From Candidatus Saccharibacteria bacterium UBA1103 (lineage in GTDB: Bacteria; Patescibacteriota; Saccharimonadia; Saccharimonadales; Saccharimonadaceae), in assembly GCA_002313515.1 (NCBI GenBank), contig DCBQ01000003.1:1-48409 (forward strand): 48,409 nt of DNA. Reading direction: 5' to 3'. The notes under the pieces were generated by a model that saw only the letters and a list, made by a program, of their open reading frames with translations, did no database searches and was not told the origin of the DNA. Within the stretch, counting starts at the first letter, position 1. Every line of letters starts with the position of its first letter. The translations under genes were made by a program, and so were the position numbers. Shown one piece after another: positions 15,275 through 24,744 of this stretch.

Positions 15275-17704
15275 TTATAGATTTACTCGACGATAGAACA
15301 GGTGCTTGACACCCTCAACCACCAGTAGGTAAGCGAGTACAATCAGACCCACGGCGATGGCGATACCTAAACTAGGTGTAGCAAAACCGAAGTAGCGACC
15401 GACCGAGCTAAAGATTGTTGCCATCGCTACCGTTAGCACTGCTAGGACACTGGCCGTTAGCACGCCTGACGGGCGGCTGTTGATGATGGGTAGTTTACGC
15501 GTACGAATCACGAATACCACTAAGGTCTGGGTTAGCAGCGATTCGATAAACCAACCGGTTTGAAATTCAGCGGCGGTAGTATGAAATATCAACATCAACA
15601 CACCAAATGTGATGAAATCAAACACCGATGATACAACGCCGAATGTCCACATGTATCGCTTGAGCGAACGGATATTCATTCGCCGCGGTTGGTTCAATTG
15701 GTCGGGATCTACATTGTCGGTTGGGATGGCGAACTGTGACGTGTCATATAGTATATTGTTAAATAATATCTGCGGCGCAGTCATCGGTAGAAACGGCAGA
15801 AACAGTGACGCGCCCGCCATCGAGAACATGTTTCCAAAATTCGAGCTTAGGCTCATCTGTAAGTACTTCATGGTATTGGCAAAGGTGCGCCGCCCTTCAA
15901 CCACGCCGTCATTCAGATATCCCAAACTCTTACCCAATAGAATCATGTCCGCCGTATCCTTAGCGACATCCACCGCGTTGTTAACCGAGATGCCAATATC
16001 GGCCGCACGCAGGCTCGGCGCGTCATTGATGCCATCGCCTATATAGCCAACCACATGGCCACGCCGGCGCAGCGCTTCGATCACCGCTAACTTCTGCGAC
16101 GGGTTAACGCGGGCAAAAATCGTTGTCTTCTCAGCGCGACGCTCTAACTGAATATGGTTTAATTTCTTAATCTGGTCGCCAGTCAGCACGCCCTTGATAT
16201 TTAGGCCTAGTTCGCTCGCCACCTTTTGACTAACCAATGGATCGTCACCGGTAATAATCTTGATTTCAATGTTGTTAGCCTGTAGATTGCGTAGCGACTT
16301 GGCCGCAGTACTCTTAGGCGGATCAATAAAGGCAATATAGCCCTCGAAAGTCATACTCTGCTCGTCAGCCGGTGTATAGTGCCCGTCATCGGGTACAACC
16401 TTACTGGCAATCATTAGTACACGATAGCCCTCTTGGCTAAGCGCAGTATAATCACCCCGCAGGTGCTCTAGCCCGGCGGGCGACAAGCGCCGAACCACGC
16501 CGTTCTGGTCCCGATAGTGTTTTACGATATCCAGCATTGTATCGGCGGCACCCTTAGTAATTAAGAGGTTGCCTGACTCGGTGTGTGCCACCACGCTTTC
16601 ACGCTTGCGTTGAAAATCAAATGGTATTTCTTGCTTCTTGCGATAACCGCTTAGATTATATTTCTGAAAATTCAGTACCGCGAGATCGAGCGGGCTCTCG
16701 TAGCTGGTTGAGAATTTGCAAGCCACTGCCGCCAAGGTTAGCGTTCGTTGGCTCTCAGTGCGGTTATAATCCTGGGTGCGTGCCACGCTAATCTTATTCT
16801 CGGTCAAGGTGCCCGTCTTATCGGTACACAGGATGTCCATACTGCCAAAGTTCTGCATGGACGACAGCTTCTTTACTATAACCCCTTTCTTAGCCATGCG
16901 TAACGAGCCTTTAGTTAGATTAATTGTTATAATTAGCGGCAGCAGCTCTGGGGTCATCCCTACTGCCAGGGCAATACCAAACAACAGTGAGCTCATAGCG
17001 TCGCGATGAAAAGCGATATTTACTGCCAATATAAATACCACGAGACCGCACGTAATACGCGCCAGCATTGACGATAATTTGGCAATCTCAATATCAAATT
17101 CTGTCGGCTGGTTGCGGTTTATACTGGCTGCTACATGCGCAAACTCTGTGGCTTTCCCGGTTGTCGTAACTAGCATCCGACCCGAACCGCTAGAGACGTT
17201 GCTACCCATATATACAACATCATCGACTGCCTTCAGCACCGGATAAGACTCGCCGGTTAAGGCGGATTCATCCACCGATAAATCGGTCGTGATAATCACT
17301 TTGCCATCGGCCGGGATCAGACTACCCGCTGTTAATTCTATTACATCGCCAGGTACAATGTCGGACAGTGCAATTGACTTAACTTTGCGATCGCGCAGTA
17401 CCTTAGCAGTGACGCACACGGACTTCTGTAGCGCTGCGGCCGCCTTCTCCGAGCGATAAGTGTTTAGAAAATCTAGCGTTGTTGATATCAGTACAATACC
17501 TAGGATAATAGCGCCGCTGGCCACCTCGTTCATGAAGAACGATAGAATGGCTGCCATCAGCAAAATGACTACTAGAGGATTTCGAAAGCGCGCCAGAAAG
17601 GCTGCCGCTCCTGACAACTTCTTAGTATCAGAAATATTATTGTGGCCATACTCCACTAGACGACGTCTAGCCTCACGACTAGATAACCCACCACTTCCTT
17701 TCAT
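15275..17704 (-). CDS. mgtA: Mg2+-transporting-type P-type ATPase
   Basis: An 809-residue integral membrane pump (type IIIB). The order is: N-terminal cytoplasmic segment, two helices, actuator domain with the TGES motif, two helices containing ALAVGMTPELLPLIITINLTKG, the phosphorylation site CTDKTGT, nucleotide-binding domain with KGA, the hinge GDGINDAPSLRAADIGISV, and six C-terminal helices. The GMTPELLPLI segment and following KGSLRMAKKGVIVKKLSSMQ are typical of MgtA. The frame is open from 17794 but the ATG at 17704 has TATAAT seven bases upstream (17712-17717), so I start there. The absence of a leader means no Mg2+ riboswitch can control it here, unlike MgtA of enterobacteria. Confidence 0.9.
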   Translation of the reverse strand: MKGSGGLSSREARRRLVEYGHNNISDTKKLSGAAAFLARFRNPLVVILLMAAILSFFMNEVASGAIILGIVLISTTLDFLNTYRSEKAAAALQKSVCVTAKVLRDRKVKSIALSDIVPGDVIELTAGSLIPADGKVIITTDLSVDESALTGESYPVLKAVDDVVYMGSNVSSGSGRMLVTTTGKATEFAHVAASINRNQPTEFDIEIAKLSSMLARITCGLVVFILAVNIAFHRDAMSSLLFGIALAVGMTPELLPLIITINLTKGSLRMAKKGVIVKKLSSMQNFGSMDILCTDKTGTLTENKISVARTQDYNRTESQRTLTLAAVACKFSTSYESPLDLAVLNFQKYNLSGYRKKQEIPFDFQRKRESVVAHTESGNLLITKGAADTMLDIVKHYRDQNGVVRRLSPAGLEHLRGDYTALSQEGYRVLMIASKVVPDDGHYTPADEQSMTFEGYIAFIDPPKSTAAKSLRNLQANNIEIKIITGDDPLVSQKVASELGLNIKGVLTGDQIKKLNHIQLERRAEKTTIFARVNPSQKLAVIEALRRRGHVVGYIGDGINDAPSLRAADIGISVNNAVDVAKDTADMILLGKSLGYLNDGVVEGRRTFANTMKYLQMSLSSNFGNMFSMAGASLFLPFLPMTAPQILFNNILYDTSQFAIPTDNVDPDQLNQPRRMNIRSLKRYMWTFGVVSSVFDFITFGVLMLIFHTTAAEFQTGWFIESLLTQTLVVFVIRTRKLPIINSRPSGVLTASVLAVLTVAMATIFSSVGRYFGFATPSLGIAIAVGLIVLAYLLVVEGVKHLFYRRVNL

Positions 17705-17752
17705 AACTGCTATTATAGCACAACCGCGATTAAATTGTGGTACCATATCCAT

Positions 17753-18790
17753 ATGAAGACTGAGCCAACAAAACAAAATTCTAGACTTAAACAAGGCCTA
17801 ATTATGGCAGGACTGGCCGCTGGACTGGCCGGGTTTACCTATTTTACATCGTCCGCCGAGCGACGCCAAAAGGCCGCAGTTTCCGCTATCCGGCAAATTT
17901 TTAACACCTACGGAAGACTCGAAAATCACCGGCTTAGTAAGCATGTCCCCGACGACGTATCGGCGTTAAGGGACGTCAATTACGATCATAATGATCCACA
18001 GGCTCATCTAGATATCTACTATCCAGCTTCGCACGGCAGTTGGCGCAAGCTGACACCCATCGTCTGGGTGCACGGTGGCGGCTGGATCGCTGGTGACAAG
18101 AATAGCAAGGAGCCGTGGGGTAAAATCCTGGCGCATTACACGGGCTGTGCAGTCGTCATGGTGGACTATACGATTGCTCCGCAGGATGTATATCCGTTGC
18201 CAGTGAAGCAGGTTAATACAGCACTCGCCTACATCAACCGTAAACACCGCCGATTGGGGCTTAATCGTAACCGCATTATCCTAGGTGGCGATTCGGCTGG
18301 CGCTCAGATTGCAGCACAAGTGGCACTAGTTAACACCAATTATCCCTACGCCACTGCCATGGGTATTGCGCCGGCGGTCAAGAAATATCAGCTCGCAGGG
18401 ACGATTCTGCTATGTGGCGCCTATGACCTTAAACTAGCAGCCGATGATGCCGATATGGCCAAGGTTATGCAAGTCTTTGTTAAGGCTTACTCAGGACGAC
18501 TCGATTTTGCGAGACACCCGCTGATTCAGTATGCGTCAATTCCAGATTATGTGACCGCCGATTTTCCGCCGACCTTTATTACGGATGGCAACTATGATCC
18601 ACTGCTGCCTCATTCTATGGTACTAGCTAAGAGCCTTCAGGACGCCAAGGTGCCAGTGGATTCCCTGTTCTTTAGTCGAGACTATCGTCCGCTGCTGCTG
18701 CATCAATATCAATTTAATTTGAATACCGAGGCGGGTCAGCTATGCTTCCGCCGCATTCTCGACTTTGTTAAAAAGTACGCCAACCAGTAG
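17753..18790 (+). CDS. Membrane-anchored alpha/beta hydrolase, HSL-type esterase
   Basis: A 345-residue protein with an N-terminal hydrophobic segment (GLIMAGLAAGLAGFTYFT, about residues 15-32) that is a signal anchor, so the catalytic domain is probably outside the membrane. The hydrolase fold shows the oxyanion motif WVHGGGWIAG, the nucleophile elbow GGDSAGAQ, the acid in DGNYDPL and the histidine in LLHQYQF, giving a complete Ser-Asp-His triad of the hormone-sensitive-lipase / carboxylesterase branch. Its natural ester is unknown. A TACCAT box six bases before the ATG at 17753 suggests leaderless transcription; the frame also extends back to 17735. It is divergent from mgtA with about 48 bases between starts. 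Confidence 0.85.
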   Translation: MKTEPTKQNSRLKQGLIMAGLAAGLAGFTYFTSSAERRQKAAVSAIRQIFNTYGRLENHRLSKHVPDDVSALRDVNYDHNDPQAHLDIYYPASHGSWRKLTPIVWVHGGGWIAGDKNSKEPWGKILAHYTGCAVVMVDYTIAPQDVYPLPVKQVNTALAYINRKHRRLGLNRNRIILGGDSAGAQIAAQVALVNTNYPYATAMGIAPAVKKYQLAGTILLCGAYDLKLAADDADMAKVMQVFVKAYSGRLDFARHPLIQYASIPDYVTADFPPTFITDGNYDPLLPHSMVLAKSLQDAKVPVDSLFFSRDYRPLLLHQYQFNLNTEAGQLCFRRILDFVKKYANQ

Positions 18791-18813
18791 TAGTTTTTGG
18801 TATAATATACATA

Positions 18814-20055
18814 ATGATGAAGCGTGAGTTTAGTTTTGACATTGTAGCCCGCGGAGATGGTGCCTTTCCGCTAATGCGCGCTGGTATTATTCATACCCCA
18901 CACGGTGATGTTAAGACGCCAACGTTTAACGTAGTAGGAACTCATGGATCTGTAAAGTTCATTAGCCCCGAGCAGCTGCATCAAATCAAGGCTCAGGTTA
19001 TGTTATCCAACGGATACCACTTACTGCGCCGCTCAACTATGATTTCTGTAGCTGGAGGTCTAGCAAAATACTCAGGGTGGAACGGAGTTACCTTTACTGA
19101 TAGCGGCGGCTTCCAAGTGATGTCGCTAGGCTCGGGACTCGGCAAGGTTATATCAATGAGCGAACGTGACGCCATGGATCCCAATCACATGACCGGCAAA
19201 GAAGACCGTTTGGCCATTGTTGACGATGAAGGAGTGGAATTTCGCGATCCCTACTCTAGCCGAATTATCAAGTTTACGCCTGAACTATCCATCCAGACTC
19301 AGCATAAAATTGGCGCCGATGTCATGATGTCGTTTGACGAGCTAACGAATATCTCCGATACCTATGAGTATAACGTTGAGAGCTTAGAGCGTACTCGCAA
19401 GTGGGCAGAACGAGGACTAGCCGAACACATTCGCCAGACCGCCATACGATCCAATCGTCCCTATCAAGCGCTATATGGCTGTCTACAGGGTGGCTATTGG
19501 GAAGATTTACGACGTAAGGCTGCTCGCGATTTATCTAGCATGTCAGTAGATGGCGAAGGCTTTGACGGCTTTGGCCTAGGTGGTGCACTCGAAAAGGAAA
19601 CTCTAGGCGATATCCTTCGCTGGATGACTGAAATCCTGCCCGAAAGTAAGCCACGTCATTTATTGGGATTGTCTAAACCTGATGATATCTTCGTTGGCGT
19701 AGAGAACGGCGCCGATACATTTGACTGCGTAGCGCCAACGCGCGAGGGCCGCCATGGCCGAGTATATGACCTAGATGGTAATTTCTCCATCAAAAAATCC
19801 TGCTACCAGAACGATGATCGGCCACTGACAGCAGAGTGCGATTGCCCAACATGTCAGTCCAGAATTAGCCGTGCTGAGTTGCGACACCTAATTAAGTCAC
19901 AAGTCCCTGATGAACGCGCAAAAGCCTTTACCATGCTATCTATGCATAACGTGCGTTTTATTCTACGTCTAACTGAACAGATACGAGAACACATTATTGA
20001 AGGGACCTACAAAGAATTTCGCGACCAATGGTGTGCTAGATACTATAAGCAATAG
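18814..20055 (+). CDS. tgt: Queuine/preQ1 tRNA-ribosyltransferase (tRNA-guanine transglycosylase)
   Basis: Tgt replaces guanine 34 in tRNAs for Asn, Asp, His and Tyr with preQ1 or queuine. This 413-residue protein has the substrate loop FTDSGGFQVMS with the first catalytic Asp, GLGG in the barrel, GLSKPDDIFVGVENGADTFDCVAPTREGRHGRV with the nucleophilic Asp, and the zinc site CDCPTC plus a downstream His. Length is slightly above the usual 370-400. The TATAAT box at 18801-18806 lies seven bases before the first ATG. No queA or queuosine biosynthesis gene is nearby, so the base is probably salvaged. Confidence 0.93.
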   Translation: MMKREFSFDIVARGDGAFPLMRAGIIHTPHGDVKTPTFNVVGTHGSVKFISPEQLHQIKAQVMLSNGYHLLRRSTMISVAGGLAKYSGWNGVTFTDSGGFQVMSLGSGLGKVISMSERDAMDPNHMTGKEDRLAIVDDEGVEFRDPYSSRIIKFTPELSIQTQHKIGADVMMSFDELTNISDTYEYNVESLERTRKWAERGLAEHIRQTAIRSNRPYQALYGCLQGGYWEDLRRKAARDLSSMSVDGEGFDGFGLGGALEKETLGDILRWMTEILPESKPRHLLGLSKPDDIFVGVENGADTFDCVAPTREGRHGRVYDLDGNFSIKKSCYQNDDRPLTAECDCPTCQSRISRAELRHLIKSQVPDERAKAFTMLSMHNVRFILRLTEQIREHIIEGTYKEFRDQWCARYYKQ

Positions 20056-20106
20056 CAGCAGGACTTCTCATCTATATTCAGAAGGCTAGGCAAAAGCTAG
20101 TGCTAA

Positions 20107-21399
20107 TTACTTACGCTGAGACGAACGGCGTGCTGCCCGACGCGCACGACGAAACTCACGATTCTGAATAACCTTAGCCTTGGTTTTGTCCATTGCCTCT
20201 TGTCCAACAAAAAGTCGTTCTTCATTTGTGAAGATTACTGGTTTACACTCGTTCTTCTCTAGTACACCGTCTAGATCTTTATCAGTCCCGCGGCCTATAG
20301 AAGCAGCGTAGCGCATGTCACGTACTTGCAAATAGTCGCGGACCAATACGATCAGACAGCCTGAAACAGGAATTGCTATTAATGTACCTAGCAGGCCACC
20401 GATATTCATTCCTATCGTCATGGCAATTAAGATTAGTAGAGCCGACATACTTAGCTGCTTCGACTGAACACGGGGTTGAATGATGTTATTCTCAATTTGC
20501 TGCTCAACAAAGAATACCGCTAAGTATATAATGGCTGCTGGCCAAGAGTAGATCAGTAGCAACAATGTTACCACGGCCCCACCGATTACCGCACCGAACA
20601 TCGGAACAAACACCATTAGGAAGATAGTGATCCAAGCTGGCCAAATTAGCATGATCGGCACCTCAGGAAATACAAAGGATAGTACAGCCACTAGCACAGC
20701 CGTAAACGTACCAGATATCACGCCCACAATAGCCTGGCCAGTTACATAGTTAGACACTACATCATACATCTTACGTGCCACGGCCTTATGATGACGACGG
20801 CGTTCATCGTTGCGATACATTACACGCCAGAAAGTCTCCTCCCAATGTGGAGCTTCCACTAACATAAAGAAGGTGGCAAAAGCAACTAAACAGGCATTAC
20901 CTAGAAAAGCTACAGTATTAGACACAGCTGATGCTATAGCATTCCCCGCAGTCGAAGCCATATTGCCCATATGACTCTGCATATCCGCAATCCATTTATT
21001 GACGTCATCAGTTAGATCGTGTTGAGCTAGAAAATCCGAAATCCAGCTAGATTTAGATTGAATATCTCTAAGTGTATCTGGCAAGGCGCCAAAGAATCCG
21101 GCAACTTGCTGTACAAAGATCGGTACAACTGTAATCAGTAGAATACCTATCATAACCATGATAAGCACGTAGGCTATGAAAGTAGCAAATGTCCGTGATT
21201 TACCTGGCAGTAGGCGCGCAAAAAAAGATACGGGGCGATTCAATACTAACGCCAGGAAAAATGAAATAGCCAGCATCAGCAGTGGCTCCCTGGCCCACCA
21301 AACGAATCCAACAGCCGCTAGAAATCCAATAATGACTAACCAAAATCGCACAAAAGTACCAGTACTAACACTCAGCTTTACTTCTTTGTCTCTATTCAT
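20107..21399 (-). CDS. AI-2E family transporter (UPF0118)
   Basis: A 430-residue membrane permease-like protein with about eight helices: two pairs near the N-terminus, an amphipathic linker (DTLRDIQSKSSWISDFLAQHD), then helices from about residue 150, including the family hallmark WPAWITIFLMVFVPMFGAVIGG and the EQQIENNIIQPRVQSKQL region that is diagnostic of the family. It ends in an unusually long basic tail (NREFRRARRAARRSSQRK). Family members export varied small molecules; transport of autoinducer-2 is only one example. TATGAT eight bases upstream of ATG marks a near-leaderless transcript. It converges on tgt. Confidence 0.85.
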   Translation of the reverse strand: MNRDKEVKLSVSTGTFVRFWLVIIGFLAAVGFVWWAREPLLMLAISFFLALVLNRPVSFFARLLPGKSRTFATFIAYVLIMVMIGILLITVVPIFVQQVAGFFGALPDTLRDIQSKSSWISDFLAQHDLTDDVNKWIADMQSHMGNMASTAGNAIASAVSNTVAFLGNACLVAFATFFMLVEAPHWEETFWRVMYRNDERRRHHKAVARKMYDVVSNYVTGQAIVGVISGTFTAVLVAVLSFVFPEVPIMLIWPAWITIFLMVFVPMFGAVIGGAVVTLLLLIYSWPAAIIYLAVFFVEQQIENNIIQPRVQSKQLSMSALLILIAMTIGMNIGGLLGTLIAIPVSGCLIVLVRDYLQVRDMRYAASIGRGTDKDLDGVLEKNECKPVIFTNEERLFVGQEAMDKTKAKVIQNREFRRARRAARRSSQRK

Positions 21400-21437
21400 A
21401 TGATACCATCATACCACACTTATCTCAGCATAAACAA

Positions 21438-21457
21438 AATGCCCCTTGTAGGGCATT
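21438..21457 (-). terminator. Terminator of the alpha-operon cluster (after rpsI)
   Basis: Stem AATGCCC / GGGCATT around a six-base loop, followed on the minus strand by TTGTTTATG. It lies about 35 bases after the rpsI stop codon and ends the minus-strand ribosomal cluster. Confidence 0.65.
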
Positions 21458-21492
21458 CCGTTTAAGTCATATATACTTGTCCAAACGAGAGT

Positions 21493-21891
21493 TTAGCGCT
21501 TACTAAACTGTTCCTTGCGACGAGCACCGCGTAGGCCGTACTTCTTGCGCTCAACCTCGCGACTATCACGACGTAGATAACCTGCCTTCGACAGTGAACC
21601 GCGTAGGTCATCGTTGATAGAAGCTAACGCTTTAGCGATTGCCAATTTAGCTGCATCAACCTGACCGGAAACACCACCGCCACGAGCTAGCAAGGTAATA
21701 TCGTAATCATTTTGCTTACTAACTAAGGCCAGAGGGTCGGTGATCTCGGCTAGCAAAGTTTTATTGCCAGACAGAAAATCCTCGGCTTTCTTACCATTAA
21801 TGGTAATATTACCCTTGCCAGCATACAGACGTGCTGATACACTAGAGCTCTTGCGGCGACCTAGACCGTAAAAATATGTTCCAGTTGCCAT
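21493..21891 (-). CDS. rpsI: 30S ribosomal protein S9
   Basis: 132 residues. The start YFYGLGRRKSSSVSARLYAGKG and the conserved C-terminal RRDSREVERKKYGLRGARRKEQFSKR match bacterial S9, whose final basic tail reaches the P-site tRNA. The stop of rplM overlaps the rpsI start codon, so they are coupled. Last gene before the terminator at 21438. Confidence 0.96.
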   Translation of the reverse strand: MATGTYFYGLGRRKSSSVSARLYAGKGNITINGKKAEDFLSGNKTLLAEITDPLALVSKQNDYDITLLARGGGVSGQVDAAKLAIAKALASINDDLRGSLSKAGYLRRDSREVERKKYGLRGARRKEQFSKR

Positions 21892-22316
21892 TATTTAACC
21901 TCCAATTTTACTGGTTGCTGGGCAGTATGATCATGTGCTTCACCTGCAAATACGCGTAGGCGAGCCTCACGATCAGCGCGCAGCTTATTCTTTGGTAGCA
22001 TGCCACTAACAGCACGTTCAAACACCTCGGCCATTGAGATATCCTCTACGGCTTTCTCTTTCAGAGCGCCTGGGAACTCGCTATGGCTATAGTATTTCTT
22101 CTCGCGACGATTACCATTGTAAACCAGCTTGTCTGCGTTAATGACGACTACATTGTCGCCTGCATCCATATGAGCCGTAAACGATGGGTCGTACTTGCCG
22201 GTTAAACGATTAGCTACAAATGTTGCGGCGCGACCTACTGGAATACCAGCAACATCAACCAACACCCACTTATGCTCAACTTCACCGGCCTTCTTCTGAT
22301 ATGTCTTAGAATTCAT
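21891..22316 (-). CDS. rplM: 50S ribosomal protein L13
   Basis: 141 residues with the typical WVLVDVAGIPVGRAATFVANRLTGK N-terminus, the GDNVVVINADK strand, the KYYSHSEFPGALKE segment and the GMLPKNKLRADREARLRVFAG region. The gene is joined to rpsI downstream and rplQ upstream by single-base overlaps of stop and start codons. An alternative assignment is unlikely. Confidence 0.96.
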   Translation of the reverse strand: MNSKTYQKKAGEVEHKWVLVDVAGIPVGRAATFVANRLTGKYDPSFTAHMDAGDNVVVINADKLVYNGNRREKKYYSHSEFPGALKEKAVEDISMAEVFERAVSGMLPKNKLRADREARLRVFAGEAHDHTAQQPVKLEVK

Positions 22317-22726
22317 TATTTGCTCTCCTTCGCGACCTTCTCAGCTTTTACGGGCTTAGCAATGTCCTTGATTTCGTCTACAAACTCAATGCGAGCCATC
22401 TCAGCATTGTCGCCAACACGGTTCTCATCTAGCTTGACGATACGTAGGTATCCACTCTCACGCTTTAACTGCGGAGCAATCACGTCCATCAAGCGATTAG
22501 CAGTATCCTGATTGGTTGCTGCAATAATCGCACGACGACGCGCCAAGCCGCCCTTGCGCGCCTTAGTTATCAGTTTCTCTGCAATCGGGCGAATATCCTT
22601 AGCTTTCTGAACAGTGGTAACTATCGCACCATGCTCAACCAAGGAGATTACCAAACCACGGCGCAGAGCGCGACGTTGATCAGTCTCGCGACCGAACTTT
22701 CGTCCTTTGTATCCATGCCTATGCAT
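22316..22726 (-). CDS. rplQ: 50S ribosomal protein L17
   Basis: 136 residues beginning MHRHGYKGRKFGRETDQRRA, followed by RGLVISLVEHGAIVTTVQKAKDIRPIAEKLITKAR, both diagnostic of L17. The C-terminus carries a lysine/alanine/glutamate tail (KPVKAEKVAKESK) similar in composition to tails on several other ribosomal proteins in this cluster. It follows rpoA after three bases. Confidence 0.96.
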   Translation of the reverse strand: MHRHGYKGRKFGRETDQRRALRRGLVISLVEHGAIVTTVQKAKDIRPIAEKLITKARKGGLARRRAIIAATNQDTANRLMDVIAPQLKRESGYLRIVKLDENRVGDNAEMARIEFVDEIKDIAKPVKAEKVAKESK

Positions 22727-22729
22727 TGA

Positions 22730-23650
22730 TTAAAACTCCAATTCTGCCACACGGGCCTTAACTTCATCCTTAGCTTTGGCACCAAACCCCTTCAAGTCAC
22801 TCAGCTCTTCATCGGTCAACGACACCAAATCATTTACCGTGCGAATATCGTTGCTAACCAAGGCGTTAGTAGTGCGAGCGCTCATACCTAGCTCTTCAAT
22901 CGGCATAGCCAGCAAGTCACCGGCGGTAGTCTCAACTTCGCTAGCGGTATCAGCATCATCAATAACGGTGCCACCAGCTAGAGCCTTATACTGTGCAACT
23001 AGAATAGCGTTAGCTTGCTCGAATGCATCGTTTGGCGTAATTGAGCCGTCAGTATCAACGGTTACAATTAGCTTGTCCAGATCAACGTTGTCGCCCACGC
23101 GGGTCTTCTCGACGTTATAGCGTACGCGCGTAACTGGACTAAATGGCGCATCCAAGGCAATCATGTCGCTATGCAAACGACGCTCAGACGACTGTTCAAT
23201 AGTCTGATAGCCACGACCACGCTCTACCACTAGGTGCATCACTAGCTCCTTGTTTGGGTCATCGATGGTAGCAATTAGCTGATCGCCATTGATTACATCG
23301 ACATCCGAACCCACAGCTAGATCAGACGCCATCAGGTTGCCGCCCTTCTTTGATACAGTCAGCTCAACTGGTTCGTCGCTATGACTGTTTAGTACAACAC
23401 TTTTTAGATTTAGCATAATCTCCACGACATCTTCCTTAACACCAGGAATGGTTGTGAATTCATGGCTAACACCATCAATCTTAAATGCTGTAATAGCGGT
23501 ACCTTCGATTGAGGACAATAGAACGCGCCGGATCGAGTTGCCTAAGGTTTGACCATAGCCACTTACTAGTGGTTCGATCGTAATCATGGCACTGTTCTGA
23601 GCTAGTTCTTTTACGCCCGTAACAGATGGCTTTAAAATTGTACTAGTCAT
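22730..23650 (-). CDS. rpoA: DNA-directed RNA polymerase subunit alpha
   Basis: 306 residues. The N-terminal dimerisation domain has ITIEPLVSGYGQTLGNSIRRVLLSSIEGTAITAFKIDGV and HEFTTIPGVKEDVVEI, used to assemble the polymerase core. After an acidic linker (about residues 225-245) the C-terminal helix-hairpin-helix domain ends with SDLKGFGAKAKDEVKARVAELEF, which contacts upstream promoter DNA and regulators. It lies between rpsD and rplQ as in most bacterial alpha operons. Confidence 0.97.
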   Translation of the reverse strand: MTSTILKPSVTGVKELAQNSAMITIEPLVSGYGQTLGNSIRRVLLSSIEGTAITAFKIDGVSHEFTTIPGVKEDVVEIMLNLKSVVLNSHSDEPVELTVSKKGGNLMASDLAVGSDVDVINGDQLIATIDDPNKELVMHLVVERGRGYQTIEQSSERRLHSDMIALDAPFSPVTRVRYNVEKTRVGDNVDLDKLIVTVDTDGSITPNDAFEQANAILVAQYKALAGGTVIDDADTASEVETTAGDLLAMPIEELGMSARTTNALVSNDIRTVNDLVSLTDEELSDLKGFGAKAKDEVKARVAELEF

Positions 23651-23661
23651 TTATCCTCCCT

Positions 23662-24279
23662 TTAGCGCGAGTAGAACTCGACGATTAACTGATCATTAAT
23701 ACCCGGCTCGGCATCATCACGTGCAGGCAAGCCTGTAACTTCAAAAGTCAGATTCTTGACGTCGGACTTTAGCCAACCCACTGGTTGGGTCTGAGCATCA
23801 CGATTGATCTCATCAATATTCTTAAAGAATGCACTCTTAGCGCTATGCGGACGCACTGTTATCTTGTCGCCAGCCTTCAATCTAATAGAAGGGATATCAA
23901 CACGACGACCATTCAATAGAAAGTGGCCATGTGTAACTAGCTGACGAGCCTGACGACGCGATACCGCGAAGCCTGCACGATAAACAGCATTATCCATGCG
24001 GCGCTCTAGTAGCTGCAGCAACTTAGTACCAGTTTGAGCCTTGTCCTTTAGAGCTTCCTTCATTAGAATGCGAAATTGCTTTTCTAGCACACCGTAAATA
24101 CGGCGAACCTTCTGCTTCTCGCGAAGTTGTGTTAGGTATAGTGACGGCTTACCCTGGCGAGAACCAGCGTGCTGACCTGGAATACCGGTCTTATGCGCCA
24201 TAACCTTAACAGCCTTACGATGCAGAGCATAGCCTTCACGGCGGCTCTGCTTAACGATTGGTGAATTATCACGAGCCAT
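23662..24279 (-). CDS. rpsD: 30S ribosomal protein S4
   Basis: 205 residues. The S4 RNA-binding domain (RRMDNAVYRAGFAVSRRQARQLVTHGHFLLNGRRVDIPSIRL) is in the middle. The early KTGIPGQHAGSRQGK segment is typical, and there are no N-terminal zinc cysteines. The frame is open to 24318 and would overlap rpsK, but AAAGGAG just before the ATG at 24279 fixes the start two bases after the rpsK stop. S4 organises early 30S assembly and often represses its own operon; whether it does here is not visible. Confidence 0.95.
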   Translation of the reverse strand: MARDNSPIVKQSRREGYALHRKAVKVMAHKTGIPGQHAGSRQGKPSLYLTQLREKQKVRRIYGVLEKQFRILMKEALKDKAQTGTKLLQLLERRMDNAVYRAGFAVSRRQARQLVTHGHFLLNGRRVDIPSIRLKAGDKITVRPHSAKSAFFKNIDEINRDAQTQPVGWLKSDVKNLTFEVTGLPARDDAEPGINDQLIVEFYSR

Positions 24280-24280
24280 G

Positions 24281-24700
24281 TTATGCTCTCCTTTCGCGCT
24301 TTGGACGTACACCGCCATGAGGCACGCCTGTAACGTCGTTAATACTCTCTATTTGCATTTCAGCTGCGCTAATTGCACGAATAGCAGCATCACGACCCAG
24401 ACCAACGCCCTTTACGTAAACGTCTACTTTAGTTAAACCATATTGATTCTTAGCGACCTCCGCAGCCTTCTCAGTTGCAATCTGAGCTGCGAATGCCGTA
24501 CCCTTCTTGCTGCCACGAAAGCCACAAGCACCAGCCGAGCTAGCACTTAGTGCATTACCCTTGTTGTCAGCAAAAGTGATGATTGTATTGTTAAATGTCG
24601 CCTGAATATGAGCCTGTCCCAATGGCACACTGCGCTTAGTACGCTTTTTACCCTTGGCGGTCGTCTTCTTAGCGGCGGCAACAGATTTGTTATCTGCCAT
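24281..24700 (-). CDS. rpsK: 30S ribosomal protein S11
   Basis: 139 residues, with a lysine/alanine-rich start (KKTTAKGKKRTKR) and the S11 core GQAHIQATFNNTIITFADNKGN, GFRGSKKGT, GLGRDAAIRAI and the C-terminal DVTGVPHGGVRPKRERRA. It forms part of the mRNA exit platform. It lies 44 bases after rpsM and two bases before rpsD. Confidence 0.96.
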   Translation of the reverse strand: MADNKSVAAAKKTTAKGKKRTKRSVPLGQAHIQATFNNTIITFADNKGNALSASSAGACGFRGSKKGTAFAAQIATEKAAEVAKNQYGLTKVDVYVKGVGLGRDAAIRAISAAEMQIESINDVTGVPHGGVRPKRERRA

Positions 24701-24744
24701 TAATAGATTCCTTTCCTTAATTACCCTTCGTAATTTAGCGTATT

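Noticed and set aside
17702..17760. A Mg2+ riboswitch before mgtA
   Set aside because: The -10 box is seven bases from the start codon, so no leader is available for a riboswitch.
20056..20106. Terminator between tgt and the AI-2E permease
   Set aside because: Only a four-base CTAG repeat without a T-run; not enough to call.
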